A stretch of DNA of 46,526 nt from JBMNSK01 sp050945155. GTDB lineage: Bacteria > Actinomycetota > Coriobacteriia > Coriobacteriales > Eggerthellaceae. The notes beneath the pieces are model-generated. The model saw nothing but the letters and a program-made list of their open reading frames with translations, searched no databases and was not told where the DNA came from. Within the stretch, counting starts at the first letter, position 1; the number at the start of each line of letters is the position of its first letter. Location: the NCBI GenBank assembly GCA_050945155.1, contig JBMNSK010000008.1, positions 1 through 46,526 on the forward strand. The letters are read 5' to 3'. Below, in pieces: positions 1 to 8,646 of the stretch. Position numbers and translations under genes: made by a program.

Positions 1-5
1 TAATC

Positions 6-398
6 ATGGCAGGTGAAGCTTTATACCAAGGCACCGGCCGCAGGAAGAATGCGGTAGCACGCGTTCGTTTAGTACCCGGTACGGGCAAGATGACTATTAA
101 CGGCAAAGACGGCGTCGAGTATTTCGGTCGCCAGGCTTTGGTCGATTACGCAAGCACTCCGTTTAAGGTTACTGACACGGTTGGCCACTTTGACGTGATT
201 GCTCGTTTGAACGGTGGCGGAATTTCAGGACAGGCTGGCGCTTTGCGTCACGGCATTTCCCGTGCACTGCTTACCGCTGGCGATTATCGCGCCGAACTTA
301 AGCGTGCTGGATATCTTACGAGAGACAGCCGTATGGTTGAGCGCAAGAAGTACGGTCTGAAGAAAGCACGTAAGCGCCCACAGTTCTCAAAGCGTTAA
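6..398 (+). CDS. rpsI: 30S ribosomal protein S9
   Basis: Small-subunit ribosomal protein of 130 residues, the normal size for bacterial S9. The N-terminal GTGRRKNAVARVRL segment, the internal GGGISGQAGALRHGISRAL segment and the basic C-terminal tail ending RKRPQFSKR, which reaches the ribosomal P site, are all diagnostic. The TAA at bases 1-3 is probably the stop codon of rplM, the usual operon partner, so the window seems to open inside an rplM-rpsI operon. A strong terminator follows directly, so rpsI is the last gene of its transcript. Confidence 0.98.
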   Translation: MAGEALYQGTGRRKNAVARVRLVPGTGKMTINGKDGVEYFGRQALVDYASTPFKVTDTVGHFDVIARLNGGGISGQAGALRHGISRALLTAGDYRAELKRAGYLTRDSRMVERKKYGLKKARKRPQFSKR

Positions 399-425
399 AC
401 CTTTTGAGAAAATCAAGTTTTGCGA

Positions 426-458
426 CATGCCCGTCTCTTCGAGGCGGGCATGTTTTTT
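426..458 (+). terminator. Rho-independent terminator after rpsI
   Basis: CATGCCCG pairs with CGGGCATG, with further inner pairs closing a tiny loop, followed directly by six T. It ends the ribosomal protein transcript. Confidence 0.9.
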
Positions 459-585
459 CTTTTCGGGCTTGCAATTTTGAAGAATTAGGGAGCGTCAAGA
501 ATGACCTCTTAACAGGAGAAATGCGGCGGGGTAGAATGTGCGTGACTTCGGGGACAACATCTGCGAGTGGAAGCAGGTAGGCGAT

Positions 586-2091
586 ATGAAGTCCAAGGTG
601 GCACGCGGCGTTTTATTTGCAATAATCGGTGGCGTTTGCTGGGGCTTTTCCGGCATGTGCGCTCAGTTCCTTTTGACCAACGAAGGTATCCCTGCTGCAT
701 GGCTTACACCCGTTCGACTGCTCGTTTCGGGCATCATTTTTCTCATAATTGGATTCATGAGAAACCGCCGAATGCTCCTTGCAGTTTTTCGTGATAAAAA
801 GTCGATGCTTATTATCATTGCCTACTCTATTTTGGGTATGGCTTTGATGCAGTATAGCTATCTGGCTACTATTTCTTATACGACGGCAGGCGTCGGCATT
901 ACCCTTGAGCGTACCGGTCTTGTCCTTATCATGCTCTGGCTTTGTCTGCGCAATAAACGCCTTCCACATCTTGGCGAATTTATCGGACTGATTCTTGCGC
1001 TTGGAGGCGTTTGTGTTCTTGCCTTCCAGGGCGATATCAGTCATATCAGTATTCCAACCATGGGTCTTTTCTGGGGTGGCGTTAGTGCTATCTCGCTTGT
1101 TTTCTATACTCTGCTTCCTGAGCAAGTTCTTGATAAATGGGGTGCGCTTATCGTTACGGGTCTTGCCACCTTCTTTGGTGGGGCGGCGTGTACGGTTACG
1201 ATGCAGCCGTGGACCTATGACGTAGTGCTTACCCCTGAAGTAATCCTTGGTTTTGCCGCTATCGTGGTAATCGGAACACTTTGTGCCTATCTTTTCTTCC
1301 TGCAGGGCATTAAAGACGCCGGTCCAATGCGCGCCGGCCTTGTTTCGTCCATTGAGCCGGTAGCCGCTACCTTCTTTTCGGCAATTTTTCTGCAGACGCC
1401 AGTTTCTATTTGGGACATGCTTGGATGCGGCATGATCGTGCTGATGGTCTTCTTTGTCACCGACCGTAAGGGCGCAAAGCAAGAGGCCGCAGATGAGACC
1501 ATGCCTCCTGAACCAGGTTTGTTCCGAGGACGTGCTTCAGTTCTCGGGTATCTGACAACACGCAAGGCTGTCCGCAGTGACTTGCGCGAGCTTCAGGTTA
1601 TCTTTGCTGAAGGGCGCAAGTTTTTGACAGATGCAGGTGTACACCTTGGTCCGCGTCACTATCCTTCAACTCGACGTTTAGCGAACAGTGTTGAGCAGGG
1701 AACCTGTTATGTGGTGCTCGATCAAAGCGAAGAGATAGTGGCTGTTTTTAACTTTGAAACCCACGGCGATAATTATTTCGACAGTATTTCAAACGGTCAG
1801 TGGCTCACCGAATCGGGGCCGAATTCGAATTATGCCGTTGTAAACTGGGTTTCAGTTCGTTTTCGGGCGCGCAGGGCCGGTGTTGCTGGATACATTCTCG
1901 GCGAAGTTGACCGCATGGCACGTGAAGCTGGCAAGCAGAGTATTCGCATGAATATCTATGAGGGTAATGTTCCGATGGAGCGGCTTTTGTTAAAGCATGG
2001 GTATGAACTTTGCGGGTCAATGCAGGCAGAGTCAGCTTTGGTCGGTACGAAACAACGGACAGGTTATGAGCACATCTTGCAGAGTGCATAA
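586..2091 (+). CDS. EamA/DMT permease fused to GNAT-like acetyltransferase domain
   Basis: The protein has 501 residues. Residues 1 to about 300 form a ten-helix drug/metabolite transporter (two EamA repeats, for example GGVCWGFSGMCAQFLL near the start and a second repeat ending in IVLMVFFVTDRK). A soluble tail of about 180 residues follows. It ends with the pattern of a GNAT fold: NWVSVRFRARRAGVAGYIL, IRMNIYEGN, then LLLKHGYELCG, where the acetyl-CoA and substrate strands would lie. EamA permeases are normally about 300 residues, so the tail is a real addition. ATG 586 is preferred because an AGGTAGG-like site lies upstream; a GTG at 538 in the same frame is possible. Substrate unknown: a metabolite carrier that can acetylate its cargo is an inference. 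Followed after 76 bases by glnN, with its own ribosome site. Confidence 0.85.
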   Translation: MKSKVARGVLFAIIGGVCWGFSGMCAQFLLTNEGIPAAWLTPVRLLVSGIIFLIIGFMRNRRMLLAVFRDKKSMLIIIAYSILGMALMQYSYLATISYTTAGVGITLERTGLVLIMLWLCLRNKRLPHLGEFIGLILALGGVCVLAFQGDISHISIPTMGLFWGGVSAISLVFYTLLPEQVLDKWGALIVTGLATFFGGAACTVTMQPWTYDVVLTPEVILGFAAIVVIGTLCAYLFFLQGIKDAGPMRAGLVSSIEPVAATFFSAIFLQTPVSIWDMLGCGMIVLMVFFVTDRKGAKQEAADETMPPEPGLFRGRASVLGYLTTRKAVRSDLRELQVIFAEGRKFLTDAGVHLGPRHYPSTRRLANSVEQGTCYVVLDQSEEIVAVFNFETHGDNYFDSISNGQWLTESGPNSNYAVVNWVSVRFRARRAGVAGYILGEVDRMAREAGKQSIRMNIYEGNVPMERLLLKHGYELCGSMQAESALVGTKQRTGYEHILQSA

Positions 2092-2167
2092 GCTGCGCAA
2101 GATATTTGAAACCAAGCGTTACTATTATGTAATCACCGAAATATCAGGAAAAAAGGAGTAGTTCGGT

Positions 2168-4258
2168 ATGGCAAATATTCCTGAAATTTATGGGTCCATG
2201 GTCTTTGACGAGCGCACTATGCAGGAACGCTTACCTGCGGCGACCTACAAAAGCCTCATGAAGACGGTCAAAGAAGGCAAGTCTCTTGACCTTGAGGTTG
2301 CTAATGTTGTTGCGCATACCATGAAAGAATGGGCTATTGAAAAAGGTGCAACGCACTATACCCATTGGTTCCAGCCACTTACCGGACTGACTTCAGAAAA
2401 GCACGATAGCTTCCTGGTGCCGCTCGAAGACGGAAGGGCTATTTTAAGTTTTTCCGGCAAGGAGCTCATTCGCGGTGAGTCTGATGCGTCAAGCTTTCCT
2501 TCGGGTGGTCTGCGTGCAACGTTTGAAGCGCGTGGCTACACCGCATGGGATCCGACAAGTTATGCCTTCATCAAAGATGAGGTTTTGTGTATTCCAACGG
2601 CATTTTGCAGTTACACCGGTGAGGCTCTCGACAAGAAGACGCCGCTTTTGCGCTCCATGTCTGCAATCGATGAGCAGGCAAACCGCGTACTCGCGCTTTT
2701 CGGTGAACCGCACCAGCATGTGGTGCCGACGCTTGGAGCTGAACAGGAATACTTCCTTATCTCGGAAAAAGACTATATGAAGCGTCCCGACCTGGTGCTC
2801 ACTGGCCGCACGCTTTTTGGCTATTCGCCTTGTAAAGGTCAGGAGCTTGAGGAACACTACTTCGGCGCCATTCGTCCAACCGTTAATGAGTTCATGAAGG
2901 AACTTGATAAGGAACTTTGGGAACTCGGTATTCCGGCGAAGACTAAGCACAACGAAGTTGCTCCAGCACAGCACGAGCTTGCTCCGATATACACCAACGC
3001 AAACCAGGCTGTTGACCAGAACCTGCTTATCATGGAAAAGATGCGTCTTTTAGCTTCGCACCATGGTCTGGTCTGTCTTTTGCACGAAAAGCCTTTTGCG
3101 GGTATCAATGGTTCGGGCAAGCACAATAACTGGTCGTTGGCTACGCCAACTAAAAACCTCTTCGATCCGGGCGAAAGCCCCATGGATAACCTACGCTTTC
3201 TTGTTTTCCTGACTGCTGTTATTCAAGCGGTTGATGACTACCAGGAACTTTTGCGTGCAAGTATTGCTACCGCAGGAAATGACCACCGATTGGGTGCAAA
3301 CGAGGCTCCGCCAGCCATTGTTTCTATCTTCCTGGGCACAGAAATTAATGCCATTGTCGAGGCTTTGGTAAGCGATACCGAGTACACCAGCGCCGAAAAG
3401 GTTGCTATGGATTTGGGCGTAGCAGTACTTCCGCACTTCCTTATTGATAATACGGATCGCAACCGTACCAGCCCCTTTGCCTTCACGGGAAATAAGTGGG
3501 AATTCCGTATGCCGGGATCAAATGTCAATCTGGCTGATGCGAATATGGTGCTTAACACGGCGGTTTCAAAGAGCCTGAAAGAATTTGCGGATGCCATGGA
3601 AAAAGTTCCGCATGAAGACTTCGAGCGCGAAGCCATTGCTTATATTAAGCAGGTTCTCATTGACCACAAGCGCATCATCTTTGACGGCAACGGCTATGAC
3701 GAAGAATGGCCTGAAGAGGCAGCACGACGCGGTCTTGCAAACCATCCAACTACGGCCGATGCCATGCCTTGTTTTGTGGACAAGAAAAGCATTGATCTTT
3801 TTGGCATGTTCAACGTGCTTTCGGAAGTTGAAGTTCGAAGCCGCTATGAAGTAAAGCTTGAGCAGTACAACAAGCTTATGAACATCGAAGTTCGTACCAT
3901 GAAGCGCATGGTGCGTCGCGAATTCTTACCTGCGATAAACGACTACGCAGCTACGGTTGCTCGCAATATTGAAGCTTTGCGTGGAGCTTATAAGGGAGCA
4001 AAACTTCCGCAGCAGGAAGGCGTGCTGAAAAAGCTACTCGACTGCATCGATATCATCAGCGAGCAGCTCGATAAGCTCTACGACCTGCATCGTGAGACTA
4101 TTAAGATTGAAGACCAGCAAAAGCGTGCTAACGCATTTGCGCACGAAATTGTACCGGTTATGGACGAGCTCCGTGATGCGGTAGATACGGCTGAAGTACT
4201 TGTTGACCGCGATTGCTGGCCGGTACCGACGTACAACGACCTACTTTTCTACGCATAG
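2168..4258 (+). CDS. glnN: Glutamine synthetase type III
   Basis: Forms glutamine from glutamate, ammonia and ATP in the cytosol. The 696-residue length and the N-terminal sequence (IPEIYGSMVFDERTM, then HWFQPLTGLTSEKHDSF) are those of the GSIII family, which is far longer than the 440 to 470 residues of type I. The catalytic core is visible as GAEQEYFLI (metal-binding glutamates), NEVAPAQHELAPIYTNANQAVDQN and the loop GINGSGKHNNWSL, which carries the GSGKHNNWS hallmark of the family. A clear AAGGAG site precedes the ATG. GSIII is common in anaerobes. No adenylylation or GlnB-type gene is adjacent. The next genes (ilvE, cimA) also use glutamate or amino groups, but a gap with a possible promoter separates them. 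Confidence 0.97.
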   Translation: MANIPEIYGSMVFDERTMQERLPAATYKSLMKTVKEGKSLDLEVANVVAHTMKEWAIEKGATHYTHWFQPLTGLTSEKHDSFLVPLEDGRAILSFSGKELIRGESDASSFPSGGLRATFEARGYTAWDPTSYAFIKDEVLCIPTAFCSYTGEALDKKTPLLRSMSAIDEQANRVLALFGEPHQHVVPTLGAEQEYFLISEKDYMKRPDLVLTGRTLFGYSPCKGQELEEHYFGAIRPTVNEFMKELDKELWELGIPAKTKHNEVAPAQHELAPIYTNANQAVDQNLLIMEKMRLLASHHGLVCLLHEKPFAGINGSGKHNNWSLATPTKNLFDPGESPMDNLRFLVFLTAVIQAVDDYQELLRASIATAGNDHRLGANEAPPAIVSIFLGTEINAIVEALVSDTEYTSAEKVAMDLGVAVLPHFLIDNTDRNRTSPFAFTGNKWEFRMPGSNVNLADANMVLNTAVSKSLKEFADAMEKVPHEDFEREAIAYIKQVLIDHKRIIFDGNGYDEEWPEEAARRGLANHPTTADAMPCFVDKKSIDLFGMFNVLSEVEVRSRYEVKLEQYNKLMNIEVRTMKRMVRREFLPAINDYAATVARNIEALRGAYKGAKLPQQEGVLKKLLDCIDIISEQLDKLYDLHRETIKIEDQQKRANAFAHEIVPVMDELRDAVDTAEVLVDRDCWPVPTYNDLLFYA

Positions 4259-4373
4259 TTTTTAAAGCTCAAGCAAAATTTCTGCAGTGCTTTAGTTGGT
4301 TGGAGTACAATGACGATTGCTGAGGTTACGAATCTGAACACCTTTGGCAGGTATGGACAAAAGGAGGGTCAAG

Positions 4374-5297
4374 ATGGCCGATATTACTGAAGTGGATTAC
4401 ATTTGGAAAAACGGAGAGTTTATTCCTTGGGCAGAGGCTACTACCCACGTTCTGTCTCATTCGCTGCACTACGGGTCCGGCGTATTTGAGGGCATCCGCT
4501 GCTATCACAATAAAGAAACCGGCAAGAGCAGCGTATTTCGTCTGCGCGACCATATGGAGCGCCTGGCACGCAGCTGCAAGATTGCTCTTATCGACCTTCC
4601 TTATACCGTTGACGAACTCTGCGACGCTACGGTTGAATTGATTCGCAAGAACAATTTGCCAGCTTGCTACATCCGTCCTATCGTGTATCGCGGCTACGGC
4701 GTTATGGGTGTTGACCCAAGCGGTGCACCTATCGATGTTGTTATCGCTGTTTGGCCTTGGGATGCCTATCTTGGTCCTGACGCCCTGGAAAACGGCGTTT
4801 CTGTTGGCGTTTCTTCTTGGCGTCAGCGTTCAAACAATGCTATTCCTCCGCAAATGAAGTCAACTGCTTCTTATATGAACTCCTTGCTCGCAAAGCTTGA
4901 AGCAAAGCAGCACGGCTACTCTGAGGCAATTATGCTTAACGAGGCTGGCGTTGTTTGCGAAGGCACGGGTGAAAACGTATTTATGGTACGTGACAATGTT
5001 TTGTTCACCCCGCCACTAGCAGATGGTGTTCTTGAAGGTATTACCCGTGACACCGTTCTCTGCCTTGCAGACGATCTTGATATTCTTGCTGTTGAGGAGA
5101 CCTGCTCTCGTTCAGACCTCTATACAAACGATGAGATTTTCATGACTGGTTCTGCAGCAGAAATTACCCCAATCGGAAGCGTTGATGGCCGCTATATTGG
5201 CAAGCCAGGTCCTATCACGCGTGCTCTTCAGCAGCGCTTCTTTGAGGTAGTAAGCGGTCAGATTGAAGAATACAAGGGTTGGTTGACTGAGGTTTAA
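4374..5297 (+). CDS. ilvE: Branched-chain amino acid aminotransferase (PLP class IV)
   Basis: 307 residues, typical for IlvE. Transfers the amino group between glutamate and the 2-oxo acids of isoleucine, leucine and valine. The family pattern is present: HSLHYGSGVFEGIRCY near the N terminus, the arginine-containing YIRPIVYRGYGVMGV, the segment MKSTASYMNS that should hold the PLP lysine, and EGTGENVFMV. The start at 4374 is chosen because AAGGAGGG lies 5 to 12 bases upstream; a longer in-frame start at 4344 has no such site. A TACAAT -10-like hexamer lies at 4306-4311. Paired hairpins and cimA follow, so the two genes likely serve isoleucine synthesis together. Confidence 0.95.
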   Translation: MADITEVDYIWKNGEFIPWAEATTHVLSHSLHYGSGVFEGIRCYHNKETGKSSVFRLRDHMERLARSCKIALIDLPYTVDELCDATVELIRKNNLPACYIRPIVYRGYGVMGVDPSGAPIDVVIAVWPWDAYLGPDALENGVSVGVSSWRQRSNNAIPPQMKSTASYMNSLLAKLEAKQHGYSEAIMLNEAGVVCEGTGENVFMVRDNVLFTPPLADGVLEGITRDTVLCLADDLDILAVEETCSRSDLYTNDEIFMTGSAAEITPIGSVDGRYIGKPGPITRALQQRFFEVVSGQIEEYKGWLTEV

Positions 5298-5300
5298 AGC

Positions 5301-5391
5301 GCCTATCGGGCACAACCGGTTTTTGCCTCGGTGCTCCTACGTTGTGTAACTGGTGCTCCCGATAGCCATTCTGGTTGTCGGGAGCATTTGC
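5301..5391 (+). promoter_or_regulatory. Mutually exclusive hairpins between ilvE and cimA
   Basis: CTATCGGG (5303-5310) can pair with CCCGATAG (5358-5365). The same right arm is also part of GCTCCCGA (5355-5362), which pairs perfectly with TCGGGAGC (5378-5385), and that stem can be extended inward to about 14 pairs including wobbles. The two structures cannot coexist. GGTGCTCC is also repeated at 5330-5337 and 5352-5359, offering a third pairing. The T-run after the second hairpin is short (ATTTGCATT), so it could be an attenuator or simply a weak terminator with a decoy. Confidence 0.5.
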
Positions 5392-5407
5392 ATTAAGTTG
5401 GGGGAAT

Positions 5408-6991
5408 ATGACACGCATCGTTACATATGACTCAAGCTTGCGTGACGGTGAGCAAGGCGAGGGAATCGAATATTCTCTCGAAGACAAGCTGCGTATCGTT
5501 AAGCGTCTTGATGACTTCGGCATCAATATCATCGAAGGTGGGTTCCCTGGATCAAATCCCAAGGACACTCAGTTCTTTGAAGAAGTTCGCAAGATGCCGC
5601 TTACTCATGCGCGGATAGCTGCTTTTGGTTCTACCTGCAAAAAGGGTGTTGCAGCCAAAGATGATGCGGGTCTTCAGGCCCTGATTGCCTGTGAAGCACC
5701 CATCGTTGCTATCGTGGGAAAAACCTGGGATGAACAGGTAACCCGTGCTCTTGAAACCACGCTCGACGAAAATCTCCGCATGATTTCAGAATCCGTGAGC
5801 TACCTTAAGTCGTTTGGCAAAGAAGTCATCTTTGATGCAGAGCACTACTTTGATGGGTTTAAGGCGAATAAAGACTATGCCCTGCGCTGCCTTGAAGCAG
5901 CTCATGAAGCAGGTGCGGACTCAATTGACCTCTGTGATACGAATGGCGGAACTTTACCGCACGAAATTACTGAAATCATTGAAGCTACTATGCAAGCCGT
6001 TCCTGACCAGCGCTATGGAATTCATTGCCACAACGACTGTGGATGCGCAGTTGCAAACACCATAGCTGCGGTCCGTGCTGGCATTGAAGAAGTGCAGGGG
6101 ACCATCAACGGATATGGCGAGCGCGTCGGAAACACTGACTTGCTTACAGTCATAGCTGATTTGGAACTGAAGTTGGGTATTACCTGCGTTGGCCCTGAGC
6201 ACTTAAAAGAACTTACTAGTGTGGCGAGGTTTGTCGCCGGCATTGCAAACATGGCAATTCCGAACCACTATCCTTATACCGGAGCTTCTGCCTTTGCCCA
6301 TAAAGGTGGCCTGCATGCAAGTGCCATTGCGCGGTTCCCCGAGGCGTATGAACACACGCGCCCGTCGAATGTAGGCAATACTACGCGCATGGTAGTAAGC
6401 GAACTTGCTGGTCGCGCTTCCTTAGTTGCAAAGGCCAAAAGCTTAGGGATTGACCTTGCCTCTAAACCTGAAAAGGCAAAAGAAATTCTGGCCGAGATTA
6501 AAAACCGCGAAGCGGCAGGTTATTCCTACGAGACGGCAGATGGATCACTTGCGCTTCTTCTTAAGCGCTACCTTGGTGAGTACGAGCCCTATTTCTCACT
6601 CGAAAGTTTTCGCGTGATTGTTGACGACCATGAAGACTACGGTGCATCAGCCAAAGATGCAATGAGTGAAGCAACTATCAAGATTCATGTTGGTGAAAAC
6701 CGTTATGTCGCTACTGGTGAAGGTGTTGGTCCGGTTGGGGCGCTCGACAATGCTTTGAGGATGGCCATTGGAGCATTCTTTCCCCAGGTAAACAAGATGG
6801 AGCTGATAGACTTTAAGGTCCGCATCCTTGATGAGAATGTAGGAACGGACGCCATTACTCGCGTTGTTATTACCACGCGTGATGACAACGGTACCTGGGG
6901 CACAGTGGGTGTTTCGGAAAATATCATTGAGGCCTCTTGGAATGCGTTAGTGGAGTCCATTGAATATGGGCTCATGAGAATGGGAGTATAA
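5408..6991 (+). CDS. cimA: Citramalate synthase (2-isopropylmalate/homocitrate synthase family)
   Basis: Condenses pyruvate with acetyl-CoA to (R)-citramalate, the threonine-independent route to 2-oxobutyrate and isoleucine. 527 residues. The N-terminal TIM-barrel signature YDSSLRDGEQGEGIEYS, the metal-binding HCHNDCGCAVANT and NGYGERVGNTDL are present, as is FAHKGGLHASA. A C-terminal LeuA-dimer-type regulatory domain covers about residues 390 to 520. The wording of these motifs matches the long CimA type rather than LeuA, so citramalate is preferred over isopropylmalate. ATG 5408 follows GGGGGA. The stop is one base before the next start, so translation of the regulator is probably coupled. 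Isoleucine feedback on the C-terminal domain is known for the family. Confidence 0.9.
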   Translation: MTRIVTYDSSLRDGEQGEGIEYSLEDKLRIVKRLDDFGINIIEGGFPGSNPKDTQFFEEVRKMPLTHARIAAFGSTCKKGVAAKDDAGLQALIACEAPIVAIVGKTWDEQVTRALETTLDENLRMISESVSYLKSFGKEVIFDAEHYFDGFKANKDYALRCLEAAHEAGADSIDLCDTNGGTLPHEITEIIEATMQAVPDQRYGIHCHNDCGCAVANTIAAVRAGIEEVQGTINGYGERVGNTDLLTVIADLELKLGITCVGPEHLKELTSVARFVAGIANMAIPNHYPYTGASAFAHKGGLHASAIARFPEAYEHTRPSNVGNTTRMVVSELAGRASLVAKAKSLGIDLASKPEKAKEILAEIKNREAAGYSYETADGSLALLLKRYLGEYEPYFSLESFRVIVDDHEDYGASAKDAMSEATIKIHVGENRYVATGEGVGPVGALDNALRMAIGAFFPQVNKMELIDFKVRILDENVGTDAITRVVITTRDDNGTWGTVGVSENIIEASWNALVESIEYGLMRMGV

Positions 6992-6992
6992 G

Positions 6993-7295
6993 GTGGAAAA
7001 TCTTAGAACACCAGACGTAGAAAACATGCTTACCGCCTTTGCCGAGATTTCGGATAACGACACGGTCTTTGCTCTCCTTGAGGACCTCTTTACTATCCGT
7101 GAAATCAAGGAAATGTCTCAGCGCCTTCAGGTTGCGCGACTGCTTGATTCGGGCAAGTCCTATGCCGCAATTGAAAAGGAAACAGGCGCCTCGGCAACCA
7201 CCATTGCGCGCGTTTCCAAGTGTCTGAGCTATGGTTCCGGAGGGTATGCAGCGGCTTTCGAGAAAATTGATGCACGCCAAAAACCGGCCCAATAA
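6993..7295 (+). CDS. YerC/YecD-family TrpR-related protein
   Basis: A 100-residue helical protein with the TrpR-like helix-turn-helix: FTIREIKEMSQRLQVARLLDSGKSYAAIEKETGA is split between a REIKEM-type helix and the recognition unit ASATTIARVSKCL. YerC/YecD proteins of this length are known; their ligand is unclear and they should not be assumed to bind tryptophan. GTG start, one base after the cimA stop, with GGAGTATAAG upstream as ribosome site. The position suggests a role in amino acid gene control, but that is inference. Confidence 0.88.
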   Translation: MENLRTPDVENMLTAFAEISDNDTVFALLEDLFTIREIKEMSQRLQVARLLDSGKSYAAIEKETGASATTIARVSKCLSYGSGGYAAAFEKIDARQKPAQ

Positions 7296-7403
7296 ATTCT
7301 AAAAAATCGAGCATAAAGCCTACTAGACCTTTTTTCTCTCGAGGGCTAGACTATGTTGTCCGCATGAAGATTATTCGTTTGTAATGAAGGGGAAGTGGGA
7401 ACG

Positions 7404-7964
7404 GTGAAACGTCTGCTTGTGGTTGTTGACTATCAGCGTGACTTCGTTGATGGCGCTCTTGGGTTCGACGGAGCCGAAAAACTTGAAGGTCCCATTATGG
7501 ACAAGATTGTCGAGTATCGGGCTACGGGAAACGATGTAGCTTTCACACTCGACACTCACCATCAAAACTACCTGCAAACTCAGGAAGGTAAAAATCTTCC
7601 TATTGTTCACTGCATCGAAGGCTCTCCAGGCCAAGCACTCTATGGCCGTGTAGCCGATGCACGCAAAGACATCGATTCTGTGTACTACAAGTCAAGTTTT
7701 GGTTCGCCAGAATTCTTCGTTCGCCTCCTGCAGGCGCAGAAGGTTGCTGGCGGTATGGGTAAACAACCCTTTGAGAGCATCGAATTTGTCGGACTTGTTT
7801 CAAACCTTTGCGTTCTTTCAAATGCAGTTCTGGCAAAAACTGCTTGCCCCGAAGTTCCGATTATTGTCGATGCCGCTTGCACAGGCGCTCCTGATGAGGA
7901 GATGAACGAGAAAGCGCTCGACATTATGGAGGCACTCCAGATAAAGGTTATTAATCGCGACTAG
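7404..7964 (+). CDS. Cysteine hydrolase, nicotinamidase/isochorismatase family
   Basis: 186 residues. The nicotinamidase-like triad is visible: aspartate in VVDYQRDFVDGALGF near residue 9, lysine in YYKSSFGS and the nucleophilic cysteine in GLVSNLCVLSNA. A DTHHQNY segment followed by LPIVHCIEGSPG resembles the metal site and loop of nicotinamidases. The likely reaction is nicotinamide to nicotinate plus ammonia, feeding NAD salvage; other amides cannot be excluded. GTG 7404 is chosen because GAAGGGGA lies about ten bases upstream, and the nearer GTG at 7395 would be too close to it. Ends nine bases before the convergent Nudix gene. A sirtuin and ADP-ribose-type Nudix protein are neighbours, which fits NAD turnover. 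Confidence 0.82.
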   Translation: MKRLLVVVDYQRDFVDGALGFDGAEKLEGPIMDKIVEYRATGNDVAFTLDTHHQNYLQTQEGKNLPIVHCIEGSPGQALYGRVADARKDIDSVYYKSSFGSPEFFVRLLQAQKVAGGMGKQPFESIEFVGLVSNLCVLSNAVLAKTACPEVPIIVDAACTGAPDEEMNEKALDIMEALQIKVINRD

Positions 7965-7973
7965 CGGCTTTCT

Positions 7974-8588
7974 TTAATGCCTCCGGGCGAAGGCTTCAAG
8001 AATTAGCTGACACCGCATACCAATGGGGAGGTCATTCGTTTCAAGGAAGTCTGCAACCTGGTCTATAGGCAATTCAAATGGCTCAATGAACTCGGCGGGC
8101 TCCAATTGGGGCTCGCCGACTTTTTCAACTTGAGCAAAAACTACCTGTACGGTTTCGTCGGTAAGGCCTGTCGACGAATATCCAGGCTGCGGCATGATGC
8201 GTACCGCCTCTGCGCCGAGGTCTTTGCGGATCGCATAGCCTGCTTCTTCTCGGAGTTCCCGATTGACGCAAGAGATAATGTCTTCGCCGTTTTCAACCAG
8301 ACCTGCTGGAAATGCGACACACCAGGAGTTAAGCGGGTAGCGAAACTCCCGAATCAAGATAAGTTTGTCGTCTTGAGTTTGACCCACGATGCACACAGCA
8401 TCTGCCGTTTTATACTCCTCACCTTTTCCATGCGCGAGCAATTCTGCCTTGAAGTCCTCAAAATTTTTGCGTGATGCTACATCGTAGGTTTGTATTTTGC
8501 CGTCGGGGCGTTCATAGATGACCTGGTATTTTTTAATCCAGCCATCAGCAATTTGTTTGATATCGGTCAGTTTAGGAGCCTGCATCAT
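7974..8588 (-). CDS. Nudix hydrolase, ADP-ribose pyrophosphatase type
   Basis: 204 residues. The Nudix box is complete: glycine in AGLVENGED, then RELREEAGY, giving the G-x5-E-x7-REUxEExGU pattern around residue 115. Upstream IREFRYPLN and the position of the box match ADP-ribose pyrophosphatases, which cut ADP-ribose to AMP and ribose 5-phosphate. Two consecutive ATG codons begin the frame, with GGGA a little upstream. Convergent with the nicotinamidase-like gene and followed upstream, on the same strand, by the sirtuin. Exact substrate is inferred. Confidence 0.88.
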   Translation of the reverse strand: MMQAPKLTDIKQIADGWIKKYQVIYERPDGKIQTYDVASRKNFEDFKAELLAHGKGEEYKTADAVCIVGQTQDDKLILIREFRYPLNSWCVAFPAGLVENGEDIISCVNRELREEAGYAIRKDLGAEAVRIMPQPGYSSTGLTDETVQVVFAQVEKVGEPQLEPAEFIEPFELPIDQVADFLETNDLPIGMRCQLILEAFARRH

Positions 8589-8646
8589 ACCTGTTCGTCC
8601 CTTTTCTCTGTGACTAACTTGTAAAAATCATACCGTCTTCGCTTGG

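Noticed and set aside
613..1482. Long minus-strand frame of 289 codons opposite the EamA gene
   Set aside because: Its translation is rich in His, Lys and Asn with no recognisable family, and the plus-strand gene has clear transporter motifs. It is a shadow of codon bias.
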